Assembly (NCBI GenBank): GCA_902805545.1
Contig: CADCTD010000179.1
Location: 1 to 33,356, forward strand
Origin: an uncultured Craurococcus sp.
Lineage (GTDB): Bacteria; Pseudomonadota; Alphaproteobacteria; Acetobacterales; Acetobacteraceae
DNA length: 33,356 bases
Direction: 5' to 3'
Shown: positions 1-10,849 of the stretch, piece by piece
Position numbering within the stretch: position 1 is the first letter of the stretch
How the letters are laid out: the number at the start of each line of letters is the position of its first letter
Notes under the pieces: generated by a model
What the model was told of the DNA's origin: nothing
Database searches by the model: none
The model's input: the letters and a program-made list of their open reading frames with translations, nothing else
Translations under genes and position numbers: made by a program

Positions 1-1074
1 CGCCTCGGCATGGGCGAGGTCGCGGGTGATCTGGGCGAAGCGCGCCTCGGCCGCCGCCAGCGCCTCGCGCGCCCGGCGCTCCTCGGCATCCAGCCCCTCG
101 GCCTCGACGCGCCGGCGCTCGAGCGCGGTGCGCGCCGCTGCCTCCGCCTCGCGCGGTGCCGGTATGCCCCGCTCGGCCTCGAAGCTGCGGATCGCCGCCG
201 CCTCGGCCTCGGCCTCCGCCGCCTTGGTCGCCGCCGAGGCCCCCGCGAATTCCGCCGAGGCCAGCGCCAGCGCCGCCTGGGCCCGCGCCCGCAGCAGGGC
301 GAGCCACTCCGCCTCCGCCCCGCGCACCAGGCCGGAGAGGTTGCGGTAGCGGTTGGCCTGCCGCGCCTGGCGCTGCAGCGACTGCCGCTGCGTGTCGAGC
401 TGGCCGAGCAGATCCTCCGCCCGGCCGAGATTCGTCTCCGCCTGGCGCAGCTTCAGCTCCGCCTCGTGCCGGCGGGCGCGGAGGCCGCTGATGCCGGCCG
501 CCTCCTCCAGCACCTGCCGGCGCTCCTCCGGCTTGGCGCCGATCATCGCCGAGACGCGCCCCTGGCTCACCATGGCCGAGGCGCGGGCGCCCGAGCCGAT
601 ATCGGCGAACATGGTCTGCACGTCCCGCGCCCGGACCTCGCGGCCGTTGATCCGGAAGGAGGAGCCGTCGCCGCGGGCGATGCGGCGGATGATCTCAAGG
701 TCCGGCGCATCGGCATTGGGCGGCGGGGCGAGGCCGGCCGCCTCCTCCAGGTAGAGCGAGACCTCGGCCAGGTTCCGCCCCGGCCGGGTCGCCGTCCCGG
801 CGAAGATCACGTCCTCCATCTCGCCGCCGCGCATGGAGCGGGCGGAGGTCTCGCCCATCGCCCAGCGCAGTGCCTCCACGACATTGGACTTGCCGCAGCC
901 ATTCGGCCCGACGATGCCCGTCAGCCCCGGCAGCACCTCGACCAGCGTCGCCTCGGCGAAGCTTTTGAAGCCGGCGATGCGCAGCCGGGCGAGCGTCGCC
1001 CGCGGTGCATCACGCCGCGGCCCGGCAGCCTCCTCCGCGGCCGGGCTCGCTTCCGCCTGGACCTCGTCGCTCAA
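1..1074 (-). CDS. smc: Chromosome segregation ATPase SMC, N-terminal part (runs off left edge)
   Basis: SMC forms the ATP-driven ring that compacts and helps segregate the chromosome in the nucleoid. The visible 358 codons hold the N-terminal half of the ABC-type head: a GFKSF motif near residues 35-39, Walker A (GPNGCGKS) at about 56-63, and the EEAAGIS region. An Ala/Glu/Arg-rich stretch of coiled-coil character follows and is cut by the window edge. The best start is a TTG whose last two bases overlap the TGA stop of the dsbA-like gene (TTGA), with a purine-rich GAGG just upstream, implying translational coupling. About 25 residues precede the conserved core. I am sure of the family; the exact start is inferred. 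Confidence 0.93.
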   Translation of the reverse strand, partial: MSDEVQAEASPAAEEAAGPRRDAPRATLARLRIAGFKSFAEATLVEVLPGLTGIVGPNGCGKSNVVEALRWAMGETSARSMRGGEMEDVIFAGTATRPGRNLAEVSLYLEEAAGLAPPPNADAPDLEIIRRIARGDGSSFRINGREVRARDVQTMFADIGSGARASAMVSQGRVSAMIGAKPEERRQVLEEAAGISGLRARRHEAELKLRQAETNLGRAEDLLGQLDTQRQSLQRQARQANRYRNLSGLVRGAEAEWLALLRARAQAALALASAEFAGASAATKAAEAEAEAAAIRSFEAERGIPAPREAEAAARTALERRRVEAEGLDAEERRAREALAAAEARFAQITRDLAHAEA

Positions 1075-1679
1075 CCGCGCCTCGCTTCCTCGGCAAGCTG
1101 CTTGAACTTCTCGAAAGGCAGGTCGCCCGACTGGTTGACGGTCTTGCGGCCGCGGAAGGAGAAGCTCGGCGTGGCCGAGACGTTGAACTCCTTCTCGGCC
1201 GTCTGCCGCTGCGTGAGGATGGCGCGCTTCAGCCCGTCATCCGCCAGCGCCTCGTCGTACCTGGCGCGGCTCATGCCGGCGAGGGCGGCCATCTTCGCCA
1301 GCTCCTCGCGCGGGTCGCCGCGGGTGAAGGCCCAGCGGTCCTGGTTGGCGAGCAGGGCGCCGATGAAGCCCTCGTAGCGCTCCGCCGGCAGGCTGCGGGC
1401 GACGCAGGCGGCGGCCAGCGCAACCTGGTCGAGCGGGAAATCCACCCAGACCAGCCGCAGGGAGCCGGTCTCGATCAGGTCGCGCTTCACCTCGGGGTAG
1501 GTGTTGCGGTGGAAGGCGGCGCAGTGGGAGCAGGTGAGGGAGTAGAATTCGGTCACCGTCACCGGCGCATCGGGCCGGCCGGCGCCTCGTTCCGCCATGC
1601 GCGGATCGGCGGTCTGGGCGAGGGCGGGCGCGGCGGCGAGGGCCGGCATCGCCAGGATCAGGCGGCGGGTGAGGGGCAT
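1071..1679 (-). CDS. DsbA-family thiol:disulfide oxidoreductase (exported)
   Basis: A thioredoxin-fold protein predicted to act in the periplasm on protein cysteines. A signal peptide (MPLTRRL, then a hydrophobic Ala/Leu stretch ending in ALAQ) is followed by the CSHC active site within FYSLTCSHCAAFH and a cis-proline loop (SATPSFSF) near the C-terminus, both expected for DsbA/DsbG-like enzymes. I chose the ATG at 1679 because GGAGG lies about five bases upstream and the signal peptide then begins normally. An ATG at 1700, overlapping the upstream TGA as ATGA, would add seven residues. It lies between dciA and smc with overlapping ends, a gene order I recall from other Alphaproteobacteria. 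The physiological substrate is not evident. Confidence 0.9.
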   Translation of the reverse strand: MPLTRRLILAMPALAAAPALAQTADPRMAERGAGRPDAPVTVTEFYSLTCSHCAAFHRNTYPEVKRDLIETGSLRLVWVDFPLDQVALAAACVARSLPAERYEGFIGALLANQDRWAFTRGDPREELAKMAALAGMSRARYDEALADDGLKRAILTQRQTAEKEFNVSATPSFSFRGRKTVNQSGDLPFEKFKQLAEEARRG

Positions 1680-1696
1680 GCGGCCTCCAGGCAGTG

Positions 1697-2161
1697 TCAT
1701 CCGCGGTTCCGATAGACGCCCCGGGCGAGCTTTGCCAGCGCCTCGCGCAAATCCCCTGCCGGAAGGTTACCGAGCCCCGACTCCACCCGCTCCGGCAACG
1801 CCGCCTCCGGCTTCGGCTGCGGCCGCGCCGGGGCGGCGCCGGCGGCCTGCTGGACGAAGCGCAGCCGCTCGACGACAGGTTTTCCAAGCTGGGCGTTGAT
1901 CCGTTCGATGAGCTGCGGCGCCAGGTGGCTCAGCTCCATCGCCACCGGCCCGACGCAGCCGATCGTCAGCGTGCCCGCCGTCACCCGCTTCGGGCTGGTG
2001 ACGGCGGCGAGGCTTGGCCCGACGATCTCGGCCCAATCGGCCATCAGCAGGGCCCCGGCCGGGCTCTTCTTGCGGAAGACCGGGCGGGTCAGGTGCGGAA
2101 TGAGCGTCCCGAGCGGCCTTGGCCCCCAGACGAATCGCCGGTCTTCGCTATCTTTCGCCAT
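1697..2161 (-). CDS. dciA: DUF721 family protein, DciA-like (probable replicative helicase loader)
   Basis: A 154-residue DUF721 protein. The family includes DciA, which in many bacteria helps load the replicative helicase DnaB onto DNA. The N-terminal half has the family pattern (RPLG, then LMADWAEIVGPSLA and a KRVTAGTLTIG strand), followed by a helix with LIERIN and a Pro/Ala-rich tail. The start ATG at 2161 directly abuts the divergent mutY ATG (CATATG), leaving no spacer. The stop overlaps the longer dsbA start. The family call is firm; the loader role is inferred from the family. A dnaB gene, the expected partner, lies 18 kb away in the same window. Confidence 0.85.
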   Translation of the reverse strand: MAKDSEDRRFVWGPRPLGTLIPHLTRPVFRKKSPAGALLMADWAEIVGPSLAAVTSPKRVTAGTLTIGCVGPVAMELSHLAPQLIERINAQLGKPVVERLRFVQQAAGAAPARPQPKPEAALPERVESGLGNLPAGDLREALAKLARGVYRNRG

Positions 2162-3220
2162 ATGCCCCCACCCATCCCTCTGGCCCCCGCTACCGCGCTG
2201 CTCGCCTGGTACGACCGCCACCGCCGGACCCTGCCCTTCCGCCGCAGCGATGGCGGCCGGCCCGATCCCTACCGCGTCTGGCTCTCCGAGGTCATGCTGC
2301 AACAGACGACGGTGGCGGCCGTCGGCCCCCGATTCGAGCGATTCCTTGCCCGCTTCCCGGATATCGAGGCTCTCGCCGCCGCACCGGAGGCGGCTGTGAT
2401 GGAGGAATGGGCGGGCCTCGGCTATTACGCCCGCGCCCGCAACCTGCATGCCTGCGCGCGCGCGGTGGCGGCGATGGGCGGCTTCCCCCGCACGGCCGAG
2501 TCGCTGCGCGCCCTGCCGGGCATCGGCGCCTATACGGCCGCCGCCGTCGCCGCGATCGCCTTCGACGAGCCGGTGGTGCCGGCCGACGGCAATGTGGAGC
2601 GCGTCGTCGCCCGCCTCCTGGCCGAGGAGACGCCGCTGCCGGCCGCCAAGCCGCGCCTCGCCGCCGCGGCCTCCGGCTTCATGGCGGATGCGGCGGCCCG
2701 CGCCCGGCCCGGCGACTTCGCCCAGGCGCTCTTCGACCTCGGCGCCACCATCTGTACGCCGAAGGCCCCGGCCTGCGCCCTCTGCCCCTGGCGCGGCGCC
2801 TGCCTCGCCCAGCAGCGCGGCATCCAGGCCGAGCTCCCCCGCAAGTCGCCGAAGCGCGCCCGCCCGCTGCGCCACGGCGCGCATTTCCTGCTGGCCGACG
2901 CGGCGGGGCGGATGCTGCTCCGCCGCCGCCCGCCGCGCGGCCTGCTCGGCGGCATGCTGGAACTCCCCGGCACCCCCTGGCGCGACGAGCCCTGGACCGG
3001 GCCGGAGGCCCTGGCCCATGCGCCCGTGCCGAGCCTCGACTGGCGTCGCCTGCCGGGCGTCGCGCGGCATGGCTTCACGCATTTCGAGCTGGAGATGGTG
3101 CTCTATGCGGCCGCCGTCCCGCGCCTCGACCCGCCGGAGGGCATGGAGGCGCGCGACCGGGCGGAAGCGGCATCCGCCCTGCCGACGGTGATGCGGCGGC
3201 TCCTGGCCCTGGCTGGCTGA
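2162..3220 (+). CDS. mutY: A/G-specific adenine glycosylase MutY
   Basis: Removes adenine mispaired with 8-oxoguanine in base excision repair. At 352 residues the length is typical. Visible features are the catalytic Glu at about residue 43 (WLSEVMLQQT), the helix-hairpin-helix LPGIGAYTAAAV at 118-129, the catalytic Asp at about 142 (ADGNVERV), and the [4Fe-4S] ligands C198-x6-C205-x2-C208-x5-C214. A C-terminal NUDIX-like 8-oxoG recognition domain includes HGFTHFELEM. The ATG abuts the divergent dciA ATG, so both ribosome-binding regions lie inside the other gene's coding strand. The 3' end is convergent with the M20 peptidase, seven bases apart. Confidence 0.96.
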   Translation: MPPPIPLAPATALLAWYDRHRRTLPFRRSDGGRPDPYRVWLSEVMLQQTTVAAVGPRFERFLARFPDIEALAAAPEAAVMEEWAGLGYYARARNLHACARAVAAMGGFPRTAESLRALPGIGAYTAAAVAAIAFDEPVVPADGNVERVVARLLAEETPLPAAKPRLAAAASGFMADAAARARPGDFAQALFDLGATICTPKAPACALCPWRGACLAQQRGIQAELPRKSPKRARPLRHGAHFLLADAAGRMLLRRRPPRGLLGGMLELPGTPWRDEPWTGPEALAHAPVPSLDWRRLPGVARHGFTHFELEMVLYAAAVPRLDPPEGMEARDRAEAASALPTVMRRLLALAG

Positions 3221-3227
3221 CGCCCCG

Positions 3228-6300
<3,073 letters not shown>

Positions 6301-6400
6301 GCGGCACCTGGAAGCCCTCGCCCTCCATGATCATCGAGGATTCGATGCCCGGACGGGCATGGCGGGCGATGACGGCATCGGGCCCGATCCCGATCGTCAT

Positions 6401-6634
6401 CGGGAGGGAGGCCTTGCCGTCGCCCGATGGTCGTCGGTGCCGAGCATGGGGCGGCTGAGGCCGCCCGCCTGCGCCTCGCCTCGCACTGCCATCAGCCTGA
6501 CCGCGGCGCAGGGGGCGCAGCCCGTGAATGCCCGGCGTGAGCGCATCGACCCGTTCCCTCCCTGGCGCGGGGAATCCTAGCGAAGGGCCGCGCGGGGGCA
6601 TAGGCTTTCGCTCGACCAGACAAGGAGCGCCCCG
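6401..6634. other. Divergent spacer between rnhB region and cupin gene
   Basis: 234 bases with no convincing ORF in any frame; codon quality drops compared with both flanks. AAGGAG at 6622-6627 is the cupin ribosome-binding site. No clear promoter consensus or strong hairpin was found. Confidence 0.4.
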
Positions 6635-7021
6635 ATGCGCCAACGCCTGCTCGTGCCCGAGCCCTCGCCGCCCTCGGTCTTCCTCGACCCGGCGAGCATG
6701 CCCTGGGAGGAGAGCGCCTTCCCCGGCATCCGCTCGAAGACGCTCTACAGCGATCCGTCCGGCATGTGCACGCTGCTGCTGAAGCTCGAGCCGGGCGCCG
6801 AGGTGCCGCTGCACGAGCATACGGCGATCGAGCAGACCTATGTGCTCGAGGGCCGCTTCGTCGACGAGGAGGGGGAGTGCCTGCCGGGCCAGTTCGTCTG
6901 GCGGCCGGAGGGCAATACCCATGTCGCCTGGGCGGGGCCGGAGGGGGCGCTGATCCTCGGCATCTTCCTCAGGCCGAATGTCTTCGCCGCGGGACAGAAA
7001 TTCTTCACCGCGGAGGAGTAG
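6635..7021 (+). CDS. Cupin-domain protein, ChrR-like
   Basis: A 128-residue single-domain cupin resembling the C-terminal cupin domain of ChrR-type anti-sigma factors. Metal-binding residues are visible as H60-x-H62-x3-E66 (PLHEHTAIEQ) and H96 (GNTHVAW). The N-terminal zinc-binding anti-sigma domain of true ChrR is absent, so this is a stand-alone cupin, perhaps a metal-dependent dioxygenase or sensor; the substrate is unknown. AAGGAG lies about eight bases before the ATG. No sigma factor gene is adjacent. It ends convergently with the radical SAM gene, with a strong hairpin between them. Confidence 0.85.
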   Translation: MRQRLLVPEPSPPSVFLDPASMPWEESAFPGIRSKTLYSDPSGMCTLLLKLEPGAEVPLHEHTAIEQTYVLEGRFVDEEGECLPGQFVWRPEGNTHVAWAGPEGALILGIFLRPNVFAAGQKFFTAEE

Positions 7022-7030
7022 GGAGGCGGA

Positions 7031-7060
7031 TGGCCGGGCCTGGGGATTCCGGCCCGGCCA
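7031..7060. terminator. Bidirectional hairpin between convergent genes
   Basis: A perfect 10-base inverted repeat (7031-7040 with 7051-7060, core GGCCGGGCC) around a 10-base loop lies between the cupin stop and the radical SAM stop. There is no U-tract on either side, so termination may be weak or factor-assisted, but its place between two convergent genes fits a shared terminator. Confidence 0.6.
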
Positions 7061-7064
7061 CCCT

Positions 7065-8183
7065 CTACAGCAGCTCCAACTGCCGCGCCGGAGCGGGGGT
7101 TTCCGGCGGCGGGGCGAACTGGCTGCAGTCCAGGGCCTGGGACACGACGCGGCTGCTGCCGAAGCCGAGCTTGCGCGACGCCAGGTGGAAGCGGTTGGCG
7201 AGCATGTCCGCGTAAGCGCCGGTGCCGGTCTGGCGGGTGCCGAAGCGGCTGTCATACATCGCCCCCGCCCGCGTCTCGCGCACTAGGGCGAGGATGCGGG
7301 CGGCGCGGTCGGGGAAGTGGCTGCGCACCCATTCCTCGAACATGCTGCGGATCTCGAGCGGCAGGCGCAGCAGCACATAGCCCGCGCGGGTGGCGCCGGC
7401 CTTGCAGCTTTCGGACAGGATGCGCTCGAGCTCGGCATCGTTGAGGCCGGGGATCATCGGCGCGGCCAGCACGCCGGTCGGGATGCCGGCGCGGGCCAGC
7501 GCATGGATCGCCTGGAGGCGGCGCAGCGGCGTCGCGGCGCGGGGCTCCATCCGACGGGCAAGCGCCGCGTCGAGCGTCGTCACCGAGAGGCAGACATGGA
7601 CGAGGTTGCGCTGTGCCATCCGCGTCAGGATGTCGAGGTCGCGCAGCACGCCGGCCGACTTGGTCACGATGGTGACGGGATGGCCGAAGCGCTCCAGCAC
7701 CTCCAGCACCTGGCGGGTCAGCAGCAGGGTGCGCTCGACCGGCTGGTAGGGGTCGGTATTGGCGCCGAGGGCGACGGGCTTCGGCACATAGCCGGGGCGG
7801 CTGAGCTCCTTCTCCAGCAGCGCCGGGAGGTCGGGCTTGAAGAGCAGCCGCGTCTCGAAGTCGAGGCCGGGGGAGTAGCCGATATGGGCGTGGCTCGGCC
7901 GGGCATAGCAGTAGATGCAGCCATGCTCGCAGCCGCGGTAGCTGTTGATCGACCGGTCGAAGCCGAGATCCGGGCTATCGTTGTAGGTCAGCGCGCTCCG
8001 CGACCGCTCGCGCAGCAGCGTGGTCGGCAGCGGCGGCAGGTCCGCGAGGTCGGCCAGGCTCTCCCAGCCATCATCGAAGGCTTCCCGCGCCGTGCTCTCG
8101 AAGCGAACGGGCGGGTTGGAGAGGGCACCGCGGCCCTTGCGCGCGCCCGGCAGGAGGGCGGAAACAGACGATCCGTCCGGCAT
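7065..8183 (-). CDS. Radical SAM protein, PA0069 / spore photoproduct lyase-like family
   Basis: A 372-residue radical SAM enzyme. C85-x3-C89-x2-C92 (CEHGCIYCYARPSH) binds the [4Fe-4S] cluster that cleaves S-adenosylmethionine. The sequence around it (NSYRGCEHGC) and the later GANTDPYQPVE and VTKS motifs match the PA0069-like branch related to spore photoproduct lyase. The biochemical role of this branch is not settled to my knowledge. The ATG at 8183 has AAGGA upstream; an ORF extension to 8246 lacks support. It diverges from the glycosyltransferase gene at 8258 over a 74-base spacer and converges on the cupin gene. Confidence 0.88.
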   Translation of the reverse strand: MPDGSSVSALLPGARKGRGALSNPPVRFESTAREAFDDGWESLADLADLPPLPTTLLRERSRSALTYNDSPDLGFDRSINSYRGCEHGCIYCYARPSHAHIGYSPGLDFETRLLFKPDLPALLEKELSRPGYVPKPVALGANTDPYQPVERTLLLTRQVLEVLERFGHPVTIVTKSAGVLRDLDILTRMAQRNLVHVCLSVTTLDAALARRMEPRAATPLRRLQAIHALARAGIPTGVLAAPMIPGLNDAELERILSESCKAGATRAGYVLLRLPLEIRSMFEEWVRSHFPDRAARILALVRETRAGAMYDSRFGTRQTGTGAYADMLANRFHLASRKLGFGSSRVVSQALDCSQFAPPPETPAPARQLELL

Positions 8184-8257
8184 GGCGACCGTTCCTTCTC
8201 TGTTCTGCGGGACCCTGCCAATCCCGGAGAGGGCTGTCAAGAACATCGTGGGAACGC

Positions 8258-8932
8258 TTGGTTAAGGTGAATTCGGAACAAAACCCGACCGTCATCGTGC
8301 CGGCGCTGAACGCCGCCGCCGGCCTCCCCACGGTGCTGGCTGATTGCGCCGGGCTGCCCGTGGTGGTGGTGGATGGCGGCAGCACGGATGCGACCGAGGC
8401 GGTGGCGCGGGCGGCGGGCGCGCAGGTGGTCCGTGCACCGCGCGGGCGGGGGGTGCAGTTGGCGGCCGGGGCGGCGGCGACGGACGGGGAGTGGCTGCTC
8501 TTCCTCCATGCCGACACCCGGCCGGGGCCGGGCTGGCGGGAAGCGCTGCGGGCGGCGATGCGGGATCCGGCGCGGGCGCATTACTTCCGCTTCGCCCTCG
8601 ATGATCCCTCGCCCGAGGCGCGGCGGCTGGAGCGGCGCGTCGCCTGGCGCTGCCGGGTGCTGGCCCTGCCCTATGGCGACCAGGGGCTGCTGATCCACCG
8701 GGCGCTCTACGACCAGGTCGGCGGCTTCCGGCCGATCCCGCTGATGGAGGATGTGGACCTGGTGCGGCGGCTCGGGCGCCGCCGGCTGGCGCCGATGGCG
8801 GCCGTGGCCCTGACCTCCGCGGCGCGCTGGCGGCGCGAGGGGTGGCGCCGCCGCTCGGCACGCAACCTGCTCTGCCTCTCGCTCTGGTTCCTCGGCGTGC
8901 CGCCGGGGGTGATCAAAAGGCTCTACGGATGA
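8258..8932 (+). CDS. Family 2 glycosyltransferase, TIGR04283-like
   Basis: A 224-residue GT-A fold glycosyltransferase. It shows the nucleotide-sugar pocket VVVDGGSTDAT, the DxD-type motif LFLHADTRPGPGW and the acceptor-side LMEDVDLVRRLG. This short form usually occurs beside the DUF2064 protein found immediately downstream. Start choice: TTG at 8258 (GGGAACGC upstream) or GTG at 8267; both lie before the first beta strand (PTVIVPALN). The stop overlaps the next ATG as ATGA, indicating coupling. The sugar and acceptor are unknown. A C-terminal hydrophobic stretch (LLCLSLWFLGVPPG) may touch the membrane. Confidence 0.87.
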   Translation: MVKVNSEQNPTVIVPALNAAAGLPTVLADCAGLPVVVVDGGSTDATEAVARAAGAQVVRAPRGRGVQLAAGAAATDGEWLLFLHADTRPGPGWREALRAAMRDPARAHYFRFALDDPSPEARRLERRVAWRCRVLALPYGDQGLLIHRALYDQVGGFRPIPLMEDVDLVRRLGRRRLAPMAAVALTSAARWRREGWRRRSARNLLCLSLWFLGVPPGVIKRLYG

Positions 8933-9504
8933 AGGGTGATGCGTTGATCCTGTTCGCCCGGGTGCCCCGGCTCGGCACCGTCAAGCGGCGGCTGGCGCGG
9001 GAGGTGGGGGATGTCGCGGCGCTGCGCTTCCATCGCGGCCAGGTGGCGCGGCTCATCCATCGGCTCGGGCATGACCGGCGCTGGCGCTTCGTGCTGGCGG
9101 CGACGCCCGATGGCGCGCGCTGGCGGGCGGGGGTGGCGCTGCATCCGCAGGGCAGGGGCGATCTCGGCGAACGGATGGCCCGCGCGCTCGGGCGGCACCG
9201 GCGAGCGGTGCTGATCGGCAGCGATATCCCGGCGGTCGGCCCGGCGGATGTCGCCGCGGCCTTCCGGGCGCTGGGGCGGGCGGATGCGGTCTTCGGGCCT
9301 TCGGAGGATGGCGGCTACTGGCTGGTCGGCTTCGGGCCGCGGCGGCCGGAGCGGCCTTTCGCCCGGGTGCGCTGGTCGAGCGAGCATGCGCTGGCGGATA
9401 CGCTGGCCAATTTCCCCCGCCACCGGGTCGCCCTGCTGCGGCGGCTGCGCGACGTGGACCATGCGGCCGACCTGCGGGAGTTGCGGCATTGCCTCAGGAG
9501 ATGA
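8929..9504 (+). CDS. DUF2064 / TIGR04282-family glycosyltransferase-like protein
   Basis: A 191-residue protein of the DUF2064 family, related to nucleotidyl- and glycosyltransferases. The N-terminus LILFARVPRLGTVKRRLA carries the phosphate-binding arginine/lysine cluster of the family. IGSDIPAV provides the metal-binding Asp, and FGPSEDGGYWLVGF is the family signature. The ATG overlaps the upstream glycosyltransferase stop (ATGA), and the two families are commonly paired, so they likely form one functional unit, perhaps modifying an envelope or secondary product. The reaction is not known from sequence alone. Confidence 0.88.
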   Translation: MKGDALILFARVPRLGTVKRRLAREVGDVAALRFHRGQVARLIHRLGHDRRWRFVLAATPDGARWRAGVALHPQGRGDLGERMARALGRHRRAVLIGSDIPAVGPADVAAAFRALGRADAVFGPSEDGGYWLVGFGPRRPERPFARVRWSSEHALADTLANFPRHRVALLRRLRDVDHAADLRELRHCLRR

Positions 9505-9671
9505 GGGTGACCATCCGGCGCATGCCGCTGGTCTCGCCGCGGCTCTGGCGTTGCCGGCTTGTGGCCGGAGCGGGGCGCTGCCGGCGGCCGCTCCATGGCG
9601 CGCTGGCGCGGCGGTTCCTGCTGGTCCAGGAGCATGGGTGTGGCAGGATGCGCGGGGAGGACCAGCCATGA
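9501..9671 (+). CDS. Possible small Arg-rich protein bridging two genes
   Basis: A 56-codon ORF overlapping the DUF2064 stop by ATGA and ending in the TGA of ATGA that starts the DJ-1/PfpI gene. Third positions are almost entirely G or C. AGGAG sits directly before the ATG, too close for that start, but is spaced six bases from an in-frame GTG at 9507, which fits better. The product is very Arg-rich with four Cys and matches nothing I recognise. In DNA this GC-rich, a chance ORF is quite possible; the two precise junctions are the main argument for it. Confidence 0.25.
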   Translation: MRVTIRRMPLVSPRLWRCRLVAGAGRCRRPLHGALARRFLLVQEHGCGRMRGEDQP

Positions 9672-10357
9672 CCGCGCCGCTCGCCATCGGGTTCCTGCTG
9701 TTTCCGAAGCTGACCCAGCTCGACTTCACCGGGCCCTTCGAGGTGATGAGCCGGCTGCCGGGGGCGGAGATCCGGCTGATCTGGAAGGAGGCCGGGCCCG
9801 TGCGGGCCGATACCGGCCTCGCCATGCTGGCCGATACGGCGATGGCGGAGTGCCCGCAGCTCGACATCCTCTGCATCCCCGGCGGGCCGGGCGTGGCGGC
9901 GCTGATGGAGGACGAGGCAGTGCTCGGCTTCCTGCGGGCGCAGGCGCCCGGGCTTCGATACCTGACCTCGGTCTGCACCGGGGCGCTGGTGCTCGGGGCG
10001 GCGGGGCTGCTCCGCGGCCGGCGGGCAACGACGCATTGGGCGAGCCACGACTTCCTCGCCCCGCTCGGCGCCGTGCCGGTGGAGGCGCGGGTCGTCAGGG
10101 ACGGCAACCTCGTCACCGGGGGCGGGGTGACGGCGGGGATCGACTTCGCGCTGACCATCGCCGCCGAGATCGCCGGGCCGGAGGTGGCGCAGGCGATCCA
10201 GCTGCAGATCGAATATGCGCCGGCGCCGCCCTTCCAGGCCGGGCGGCCGGAGACGGCGCCGCCTGCGGTGCTGGAGGCGGCGCGGGCGCGCGGGGCCGGG
10301 ATGCGGGCGGAGCGCGAGGCGCTGGTGGCGCGGGTGGCGGCGCGGCTGGCTGCCTGA
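9668..10357 (+). CDS. DJ-1/PfpI family protein, isonitrile hydratase-like
   Basis: A 229-residue class I glutamine amidotransferase-like protein of the DJ-1/PfpI superfamily. The nucleophile elbow SVCTGALVLGAAGLLRGRRATTHW closely follows the isonitrile hydratase (InhA) pattern, with the catalytic Cys in VCTG. The early Asp/Glu-containing stretch LTQLDFTGPFEV is also typical of that branch. There is no C-terminal AraC-type helix-turn-helix, so this is the enzyme-like rather than the regulator form. GGGGAGG precedes the ATG. Hydration of isonitriles is the family-based guess; other glyoxalase- or hydratase-like activities are possible. Confidence 0.87.
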   Translation: MTAPLAIGFLLFPKLTQLDFTGPFEVMSRLPGAEIRLIWKEAGPVRADTGLAMLADTAMAECPQLDILCIPGGPGVAALMEDEAVLGFLRAQAPGLRYLTSVCTGALVLGAAGLLRGRRATTHWASHDFLAPLGAVPVEARVVRDGNLVTGGGVTAGIDFALTIAAEIAGPEVAQAIQLQIEYAPAPPFQAGRPETAPPAVLEAARARGAGMRAEREALVARVAARLAA

Positions 10358-10384
10358 TCGCCGGGCGGGACAGGGAGGCACCGC

Positions 10385-10783
10385 ATGATCGAGGCCCGGT
10401 GCAGCTGCGGCGCATTGACCGTGCAGGCGCCCGGCCCATCGCGGCTGGTCGTCGCCTGTCACTGCACCGAATGCCAGCGCCGGACCGGCGCCCCCTTCGG
10501 CGCCGGGGCCTTCTATCCCGCGGAGGAGCTCAGGATCGCGGGCGCCGCCAGGGAATTCGCGCGGGAAGGAGCGACAGGCGGCATGGTGCGGACCCGGTTC
10601 TGCCCGGATTGCGGCTCTTCGGTCTATTGGACGGCCGACCGGGCGCCCGGCTTCGTCGCGGTGGCGGTCGGCTGCTTCGCCGAGGCCGGCCAGCCGCGCC
10701 CGGCCAGGTCGGTCTGGGAGCAGGCGCGGCATGGCTGGGTGCAGGTCGATGCCGACGGGCATCACCGGCAGGGCGGCGCCTGA
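10385..10783 (+). CDS. GFA / CENP-V family zinc protein
   Basis: A 132-residue protein of the glutathione-dependent formaldehyde-activating (GFA)/CENP-V family. Zinc-binding cysteines appear in the usual three groups: CSCG near the N-terminus, CHCTECQRRTG, and CPDCGSSVYW. Despite the family name, most members have no shown role in formaldehyde metabolism. AGGGAGG lies upstream of the ATG, 27 bases after the DJ-1 gene, so cotranscription is likely. The substrate is unknown. Confidence 0.88.
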   Translation: MIEARCSCGALTVQAPGPSRLVVACHCTECQRRTGAPFGAGAFYPAEELRIAGAAREFAREGATGGMVRTRFCPDCGSSVYWTADRAPGFVAVAVGCFAEAGQPRPARSVWEQARHGWVQVDADGHHRQGGA

Positions 10784-10849
10784 CGGGCGAAAATCGCCGA
10801 TCCACCCCGCCTGTTGCCCGATGCTGCGGTGCAGCGCACACTTGGGCGA

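Noticed and set aside
10-1377. Plus-strand 455-codon frame at the left edge
   Set aside because: Antisense to smc and dsbA, whose motifs (Walker A, CSHC) are unmistakable on the minus strand.
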